Below, in pieces: positions 7,071 to 11,336 of a stretch of 11,336 bases of DNA. This DNA is from Candidatus Mediterraneibacter gallistercoris (lineage in GTDB: Bacteria > Bacillota_A > Clostridia > Lachnospirales > Lachnospiraceae). The stretch is taken from contig DWWI01000101.1 in the NCBI GenBank assembly GCA_019119745.1, positions 1 through 11,336 on the forward strand, written 5' to 3'. The notes under the pieces were generated by a model. That model saw only the letters and a list, made by a program, of their open reading frames with translations, was not told the DNA's origin and ran no database searches. A program made the position numbers and the translations under genes. Every line of letters begins with the position of its first letter. Position 1 is the stretch's first letter.

Positions 7071-7658
7071 ATGAATACTTTAAAAGCTGAAAAAAGAGAC
7101 ATGACAATCAAAGCCAAGAAACTTAGACGTGAAGGATTTGTTACAGGCTGTATCTTCGGCCGTGAGATGAAAGAGACCATACCGCTTAAGATGACAAAAG
7201 GCGATGTGGAGAAGCTTCTCAAGACAGAAGGTAAAGGCGGCAGAATCCGTCTGGAAGTTGAGGGTGAAGCATACGACGCCCTGATCAAAGAGGTTGACTT
7301 CAACCCGTTAAAAGGCGGTGTAGATGAGATTGATTTCCAGGCGCTTGTAAGTACCGAGAAAGTTCACTCGTCCGCAGAGATACATCTGATCAACGCAGAC
7401 AAACTGGTAGCAGGAGTACCGCAGCAGATGCTCCATGAAGTAGATTTCAAAGCATTGCCGTCAGCCCTGGTTGAGAAGATCGAACTGGATGTCGGCGATC
7501 TGAAAGTCGGCGATACTATCCGCGTGAAAGATCTTGACATTGCAAAAGATAAAGACGTTGACGTTACAACCGATCTGGAGGCAACAGTAGTAACTGTTAC
7601 AGAAGTACATGTGGCTGCGGCTGATACAGAAACAGATGAAGAAGCCACAGAAGAATAA
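7071..7658 (+). CDS. rplY: 50S ribosomal protein bL25 (Ctc/TL5 type)
   Basis: bL25 binds 5S rRNA in the large ribosomal subunit. The 195-residue product is the two-domain form. The N-terminal 5S-binding beta domain (about 3-92) includes the family start LKAEKRD, AKKLRREGFVTGCIFG (14-30) and EVDFNPLKGGVDEIDFQAL. The C-terminal TL5/Ctc domain (about 93-182) includes VPQQMLHEVDFKALPSAL and the VGDTIRVKDLDI segment. A short acidic tail (about 184-195) ends the protein, as is common in Firmicutes. GGAGG lies 9 nt before the ATG. The gene stands alone on the plus strand, divergent from yfcE and convergent with the beta-propeller gene. Its stop is only 12 bp from the first giant palindrome, which may act as its terminator. 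Confidence 0.96.
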   Translation: MNTLKAEKRDMTIKAKKLRREGFVTGCIFGREMKETIPLKMTKGDVEKLLKTEGKGGRIRLEVEGEAYDALIKEVDFNPLKGGVDEIDFQALVSTEKVHSSAEIHLINADKLVAGVPQQMLHEVDFKALPSALVEKIELDVGDLKVGDTIRVKDLDIAKDKDVDVTTDLEATVVTVTEVHVAAADTETDEEATEE

Positions 7659-7670
7659 GATTTATTTTAA

Positions 7671-8017
7671 TTTGTCGGACTGAATGCCATTGTGTATAGC
7701 GTCCGAAAACGGACGGAGACGAGGCACGGAAATATTTTTTCGAGATGAACGGCATGTGCTTCAGGCTCCGCTACATAATTCGGGAAAAATTAAAGGTTCC
7801 GAAAGATGATTAAATACAAAGCCTGCAAATGGAGAACTCGGCTTTGCCTCAAACACTCCATTTGCAGGCTTAACATCATCTTCCGGAGCCTTAACTTTTT
7901 CCATCGAATTACTCTGAAGTCGCCTTCCTCACATACCGTTCATCTCTTTTCAAGTCTTCCTGGGCCTCATCTCCATCCGTTTTCTACTCTATCGAATCCG
8001 GCAGTCACTCCGACAAA
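7671..8017. repeat. Giant imperfect palindrome, copy 1
   Basis: A 347-bp near-complete inverted repeat with arms of about 165 bp. TTTGTCGG (7671-7678) at one end is the complement of CCGACAAA (8010-8017) at the other. Paired blocks from outside in: 7671-7688 with 8000-8017 (16 of 18); 7705-7725 with 7964-7984 (19 of 21); 7742-7758 with 7930-7946 (16 of 17); 7775-7782 with 7905-7912 (7 of 8); and the tip 7819-7834 with 7856-7871 (16 of 16), closing on a 21-nt loop. Less conserved stretches with small indels separate the blocks. One arm also has an internal hairpin CGTCCG-AAAA-CGGACG (7700-7715). No protein-coding frame in it looks real. It is homologous to the second palindrome at 8096-8457. 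Confidence 0.9.
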
Positions 8018-8056
8018 CATGAAAGTCAAAGAAACCGGTTGAAATGGGAACGCAGT

Positions 8057-8106
8057 CGATAAAGTTTACCCTTTCGACCAGTTTTCTGTAAACTTCGTGT
8101 TTATCG
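8057..8106. other. Hairpin in the spacer between the two palindromes
   Basis: CGATAAA (8057-8063) pairs perfectly with TTTATCG (8100-8106) and GTTTAC (8064-8069) with GTAAAC (8088-8093), with a 6-nt bulge (8094-8099). The outer strand of this hairpin is also the left end of the second palindrome, so the two foldings exclude each other there. The rest of the spacer (8018-8095) shows no gene. Confidence 0.55.
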
Positions 8107-8457
8107 GGAATACAATTCTGATTGGATGAACGTAGAAAATCAGTCGAATACAGCCCTATTGATGAACCTTTCGGGAGGGGCGGGGAGGGGATGCTTTCGG
8201 TGACTGTGGAGGGACATTAGATATAGTTAAAGCCTGTGGTGCGGCGTTGATCAGGGAAAGGATGTTGTCTGAACGAAGTGAGTTCTTCCTTTCCCTGATC
8301 GCTTTTAGCCGTATCGCAGGCTTGTTACTATATCTTATGTTCCGTAACCGGAGCCGGAAGCATCCCCCTCCCCGTCCCCCCGGATACGTACGTCATTCCA
8401 CTGTATCCGATTGTTTTTCGGACGCTTTACCCAGAAATTGTCTTCCCGACAAACATG
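8096..8457. repeat. Giant imperfect palindrome, copy 2
   Basis: A second inverted repeat of about 360 bp. The ends are 8099-8117 paired with 8436-8454 (17 of 19). Inner blocks are GGGGAGGGGATGCTT (8182-8196) with the C-rich segment 8358-8374 (one bulged C), ATATAGT (8221-8227) with 8327-8333, AAGCCTG (8230-8236) with 8317-8323, and the tip 8249-8262 with 8287-8300 (14 of 14). The loop holds a further GAAC/GTTC pairing. It shares motifs with copy 1: AGCGTCCGAAAA begins 27 nt in from the terminal octamer in both (7698-7709, and 8415-8426 on the other strand), and GCTTC[A/C]GGCTCCG occurs at 7758-7770 and 8349-8361. It ends 6-9 bp from the stop of the beta-propeller gene and may also terminate it. 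Confidence 0.9.
8173..8190 (+). other. G-quadruplex motif in the stem of palindrome 2
   Basis: GGGAGGGGCGGGGAGGGG has four G runs joined by single-base loops, a strong G-quadruplex pattern. The opposite arm carries the matching C-rich run (about 8363-8380), so the other arm's strand is G-rich too, and the motif would compete with the long stem. Confidence 0.6.
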
Positions 8458-8462
8458 GAATT

Positions 8463-10463
8463 TTACAGCACGATATCATCCACTTTCTGGAACGCATCCA
8501 TTGTAAAGGACTCCACTGTATTCCCATTCACAAGATAGAACCGTTCTCCTGCATACAGGCCGCGGACATTTCCGTATAACGTCAGTTCTCTTGAAAATAC
8601 TTCTTTGAACCCATTTTCGTCATAGGTAAAGATAAAGTATTTTGTTGTATCTCCATATGCCATAAATCCGAAAAGATTTTTTTCTACATCGACGAAGACT
8701 TCCTTATAATTATATCCCACGTCTGTTCCATACAGGTCTTCCAGGACATAATTCTCTTCCTCGTTTACATCGGCCGGATTGGATATATCGAACATGGATA
8801 TTTTTACGCCGTTCGTCGTCACGCTCTCTTCATCCACATCCATCCCGATTCCGAGCAACTGCCCGTCTCCATAGGGATGGAGATACTCAGAGAATCCCGG
8901 TATCTTCAGTTTTCCGATGATTTCCGGATCAGACGGATCAGATAGATCCACAGAGAAAAGCGGGTCAACCTGTTTAAATGTCACAAAGTATCCCACATCT
9001 CCCATAAAGCGCGCTGAATATACACTTTCGTCTTTCGCCAGGTCATGGATTTCTCCGGCGATTTCCAGATTTTCATCCAGTACGTAGAGGGAGTTGCTGT
9101 CCTCCTGCTGTCTTTCCCCGGTATCTCCGCTGAAAAACCTTGCAATCCCGCCATCCCCGCTGCTGACCAGACTGACTGTAGTCACAAGCCGGAGGTATCC
9201 GTTATATTCATCGATACTGAAGGAATCATTCAGCGTTCCGTCCACCTTTGTCTGAGCTTCGCCCTGAAGTATGCCATCCTTATACGCGACCTTGCGGATT
9301 GAGGTCTGGGTGACCTCTGCATCGTCCTGCCCGTACCAGCCCTCTGTCACATAGATGTTTTCCGTACTTACATAACACATACCGCTGCTGCCGAACACTG
9401 CTTTGCTGTCTGTTTTCTCCGACGGCTCCTCGAGCGAGAAGGACGTGATCACTGTATACTGATTTCCCATCTGCCTCTGCGGCATATAGATATCAGACGC
9501 CGCCATCGTACTTCCCTGCACTTCCGGGATATAGGCGGCTGTATCTGCACGAGGTGCCGCCGCATCTGCGTAAAAATTACTGATCACATATACATAGCCG
9601 TCTCTTACACGCATAGTATTGTAATATCCGCTCTGAGAAATATTCCCCACTTTCACCGGGTTCGTCCTGTCGCTTATATCATACACAAGCGCATTCGTAT
9701 AATCTCTGTAGTTATTGTAATATCCATCCTCATCAACACTGGGTTCCGTCCTGGTATACATTATGACCAGTCTGTCATCCTGCACGTAAAGTTCCTTTAT
9801 ATAACAGTCGTCCGCCATACGGATCTCTGCCAGTTCTTCCATCTCTGCCGACTCGATCCCGACGATTTCAACCGCCTGGCTATTCACAATATACAGGCTG
9901 CTGCCGTCCGTCTTTACAATATCTGCTTCGCCGACTCCTTCTTCTCTCACATTCGTATCAGAATAACTGTTTCCTGAATCTCCCGCGGATGCTGCACTCC
10001 CGCTGTTCGAAGCGCTTCCGGACGCTGCCGAATCCGCCGTTGACGCCGACTCCTCCAAAATTCCGAATCGGCTGAAAATACCTGCGTCTGTTTCTGACTG
10101 CTCCCGCTCTGCCTGAATATATTTATATATCTCATCATAGCTCCCTGCTGATGCGATCAGACTTTCTTCCACTCCGCTGTCTGAGGGCGCCCCTGCTGCA
10201 CTGTCCGACGAGCCGGCCGTCGTATCTGATGTTTCTGAAGTTTCCTGCGAGAAGTGCAGATAACTGCCTGCAATACCGACTGCAATGCACAGACACGCAG
10301 CAACAGCTCCGGTGATATATTTTCGTCTGAGTCTCCGTTTCTTCTCTGTTTTCGCCGCCTCGAGCTTTTTCTCCACAGCGTCCGGGTGGATCGCCGCCGG
10401 GATTCCTGTGTTTTCTGCCATTAAACGAATGAGTTCTTCCAATTCCTTTTCCCGATCTTCCAT
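8463..10463 (-). CDS. Single-pass membrane protein with extracellular Beta_propel (PF09826-type) domain
   Basis: The 666-residue protein has a charged cytoplasmic N-terminus (1-48, ending in KKRRLRRK), one membrane helix (about 49-69), and a Ser/Ala/Thr/Asp-rich low-complexity linker (about 71-100 and 138-170). A large C-terminal domain opens with NVREEGVGEADIVKTDGSSLY (171-191). That sequence is the hallmark of the secreted beta-propeller family distantly related to WD40 repeats; repeated LYVLD, ALVYDISD and VDLSDPSDPEIIG blade-like segments follow. I chose the ATG at 10461-10463 because AGGAGG lies 6 nt upstream; two earlier in-frame ATGs (10481, 10469) sit before or inside that site. It starts 23 bp after the ECF sigma factor gene. 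By analogy with sigma/anti-sigma pairs, the N-terminal segment may bind the sigma factor while the propeller senses the surface. That role is inferred; the family's function is not known to me. It has the low-complexity linker expected in the wall layer. Confidence 0.85.
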   Translation of the reverse strand: MEDREKELEELIRLMAENTGIPAAIHPDAVEKKLEAAKTEKKRRLRRKYITGAVAACLCIAVGIAGSYLHFSQETSETSDTTAGSSDSAAGAPSDSGVEESLIASAGSYDEIYKYIQAEREQSETDAGIFSRFGILEESASTADSAASGSASNSGSAASAGDSGNSYSDTNVREEGVGEADIVKTDGSSLYIVNSQAVEIVGIESAEMEELAEIRMADDCYIKELYVQDDRLVIMYTRTEPSVDEDGYYNNYRDYTNALVYDISDRTNPVKVGNISQSGYYNTMRVRDGYVYVISNFYADAAAPRADTAAYIPEVQGSTMAASDIYMPQRQMGNQYTVITSFSLEEPSEKTDSKAVFGSSGMCYVSTENIYVTEGWYGQDDAEVTQTSIRKVAYKDGILQGEAQTKVDGTLNDSFSIDEYNGYLRLVTTVSLVSSGDGGIARFFSGDTGERQQEDSNSLYVLDENLEIAGEIHDLAKDESVYSARFMGDVGYFVTFKQVDPLFSVDLSDPSDPEIIGKLKIPGFSEYLHPYGDGQLLGIGMDVDEESVTTNGVKISMFDISNPADVNEEENYVLEDLYGTDVGYNYKEVFVDVEKNLFGFMAYGDTTKYFIFTYDENGFKEVFSRELTLYGNVRGLYAGERFYLVNGNTVESFTMDAFQKVDDIVL

Positions 10464-10486
10464 ATCCATCCTCCTCTCCATCTTTA

Positions 10487-11047
10487 CTATGTTTCCGGAT
10501 CAATGATCTTTCTCATCTTTTCCAGCGCACGCTTTTTCTTCGACCGGACTGTTACAGGATTATATCCCGTCATCTTTCCGATCTCTTCACTCTGGTAACC
10601 TCCGAATACAGAAAATGCCACGATAATGCGTTCTTCTTCTCTAAGGGCGCCGAACGCTTCTCTCACATCATGCTGCCCCGCATAATCCGGTTCACTGCAG
10701 AGTTTTTTCTCCATCTGTGGGTTGTCCCTTTCTTCACCATGGTCCGCCATCCCGTACATTTCCCGCTGTTCACGCAGAATTTTTCTGCACTGATTGTTCA
10801 GGATTGTAAACATCCAGCTTCTGAAAGATTCGTCTTTCCTCAGATATTTCATTTTCTCCCATGCAGTCATTACAGTCTCGCTCACTGCATCTTCCGCATC
10901 CTGTCGGTGCCGTATCGTATAAAGAGCAAACTTATACAGATCCGTATAAATCCCGGCATATAGCTGGGAAAATGCTTTTACGTCTCCCCTTTTCGCCCGC
11001 TTAATGAGCTGAAGCTCCTCCTGCGGCTCATTCCCGTTTCCATTCAT
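10487..11047 (-). CDS. ECF-type RNA polymerase sigma factor
   Basis: The 186-residue protein has only the two ECF domains. Region 2 (about 24-92) includes YKFALYTIRHRQDAEDAVSE and the -10 reading segment FRSWMFTILNNQCRKILR. Region 4 (about 127-180) has EEERIIVAFSVFGGYQSEEI and the helix-turn-helix around MTGYNPVTVRSKKKRALEKMR. The ATG at 11045-11047 is preferred because AGGAGG lies 7 nt upstream; the GTG at 11053 is too close to that site. The stop is 23 bp before the membrane beta-propeller gene, so the two form one unit. ECF genes are commonly followed by their anti-sigma gene and self-activate. I could not settle a promoter in 11054-11124. Confidence 0.92.
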   Translation of the reverse strand: MNGNGNEPQEELQLIKRAKRGDVKAFSQLYAGIYTDLYKFALYTIRHRQDAEDAVSETVMTAWEKMKYLRKDESFRSWMFTILNNQCRKILREQREMYGMADHGEERDNPQMEKKLCSEPDYAGQHDVREAFGALREEERIIVAFSVFGGYQSEEIGKMTGYNPVTVRSKKKRALEKMRKIIDPET

Positions 11048-11106
11048 CCGCACCCCTCCTCTCGTGCAGTATTTTCCTGTTTTATATTAGAGTCAGATTA
11101 CATATA

Positions 11107-11121
11107 ATTTGTTGCACAAAT
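11107..11121. promoter_or_regulatory. Short palindrome upstream of the sigma factor gene
   Basis: ATTTGT-TGC-ACAAAT is a perfect 6-bp inverted repeat with a 3-bp spacer, about 60 bp before the sigma gene start. It could be a repressor site or a chance AT-rich event. Confidence 0.25.
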
Positions 11122-11124
11122 ATC

Positions 11125-11185
11125 AAAAAAGGGGCTGTCGCATCAATGATTAGAAAATCATAGATGCGGCAGCATCTTTTTGCCA
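11125..11185. terminator. Strong bidirectional hairpin terminator
   Basis: GCTGTCGCATCAATGATT (11134-11151) pairs with AATCATAGATGCGGCAGC (11156-11173) with one wobble and one mismatch, closing on a 4-nt AGAA loop. The stem is flanked by A6 (11125-11130) on the left and a T5 tract (11177-11181) on the right, so it can work in either direction. The GGGGCTGTCGCA edge also resembles some insertion sequence ends, so it may be a relic of one. Confidence 0.7.
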
Positions 11186-11189
11186 TTTT

Positions 11190-11336
11190 TAAGCCGAAAT
11201 ATTCACTTCTTTTATTCCGTTTCTATAAAAAGGCGAACTTTAATAAACCTTTTCTGAAAAAAGGTTCACTTTCAGGATTTACTTTTGACCTGACAAAATC
11301 AGGCGGTTTGTTTGAGTGGAAATAAATGACGTCCTG
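11190..11336. other. Unassigned right edge
   Basis: No gene can be called. A minus-strand frame enters from the edge and stops at 11223, about 50 bp before the terminator, so it could be the last 37 codons of a gene outside the window, but its residues match nothing I know. Small hairpins are visible: AACCTTTT (11246-11253) with AAAAGGTT (11259-11266), and a CCTGA/TCAGG pair further right. Confidence 0.3.

Noticed and set aside
7671..8457. attC-like or CRISPR array reading of the palindromes
   Set aside because: Arms are far longer than attC sites and lack their core sites; there are no short, evenly spaced direct repeats.
7664..8465. ATTTTA on both sides of the palindrome pair as a target-site duplication
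   Set aside because: It is AT-rich, sits 1 nt from the element on one side and 6 nt on the other, and overlaps a stop codon; chance is likely.
7806..8579. Two small plus-strand frames within the palindromes (7806-8042 and 8247-8579)
   Set aside because: They cross the palindrome arms, lack ribosome binding sites, and the second runs into the beta-propeller gene on the other strand.

Overview
The window looks like chromosome from a low-to-moderate GC Firmicute, most likely a gut Lachnospiraceae-type clostridium. This is inferred from the nadA-nadB-nadC-niaR order, the short clostridial-style NadB, the AGGAGG ribosome binding sites and the TTGACA/TATAAT-like promoters. No rRNA, tRNA, CRISPR array or complete transposase gene was seen.

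Left part (1-4830, minus strand). A de novo NAD synthesis operon runs right to left: nadA (quinolinate synthase), nadB (L-aspartate oxidase) and nadC (quinolinate phosphoribosyltransferase). It is followed by niaR, the niacin-responsive repressor, and by a class I SAM-dependent methyltransferase cut by the left edge. A good sigma-A-type promoter lies upstream of nadA, and its -35 box sits inside a 20-bp dyad that is a candidate NiaR operator. The regulator encoded at the end of the operon would therefore close a feedback loop. A hairpin between nadC and niaR may reduce expression of the distal genes.

Middle part (4830-7660). About 300 bp with no convincing gene is followed by a terminator and a two-gene minus-strand unit. 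This unit encodes a YfcE-like metallophosphoesterase and an overlapping NYN (PIN-like) protein with two OST-HTH/LOTUS domains. Divergent from it, on the plus strand, is the gene for ribosomal protein bL25 (Ctc-like), with a leader of about 130 nt that can form two overlapping hairpins.

The main novelty is 7671-8457. Two giant imperfect palindromes, 347 and about 360 bp, lie side by side and completely fill the gap between the convergent bL25 and beta-propeller genes. Their arms share terminal TTTGTCGG/CCGACAAA and internal motifs at matching offsets, so they are diverged copies of one element. I see no protein in them. They may be fold-back/MITE-like elements, a large structured RNA, or an extreme bidirectional terminator. 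The second copy has a four-run G-quadruplex motif in its stem.

Right part (8463-11336, minus strand). An ECF-type sigma factor gene is followed 23 bp later by a gene for a large single-pass membrane protein with an extracellular beta-propeller domain. The layout suggests that the propeller protein senses something outside the cell and controls its sigma factor. A strong bidirectional hairpin terminator and about 150 bp of unassigned sequence close the window.
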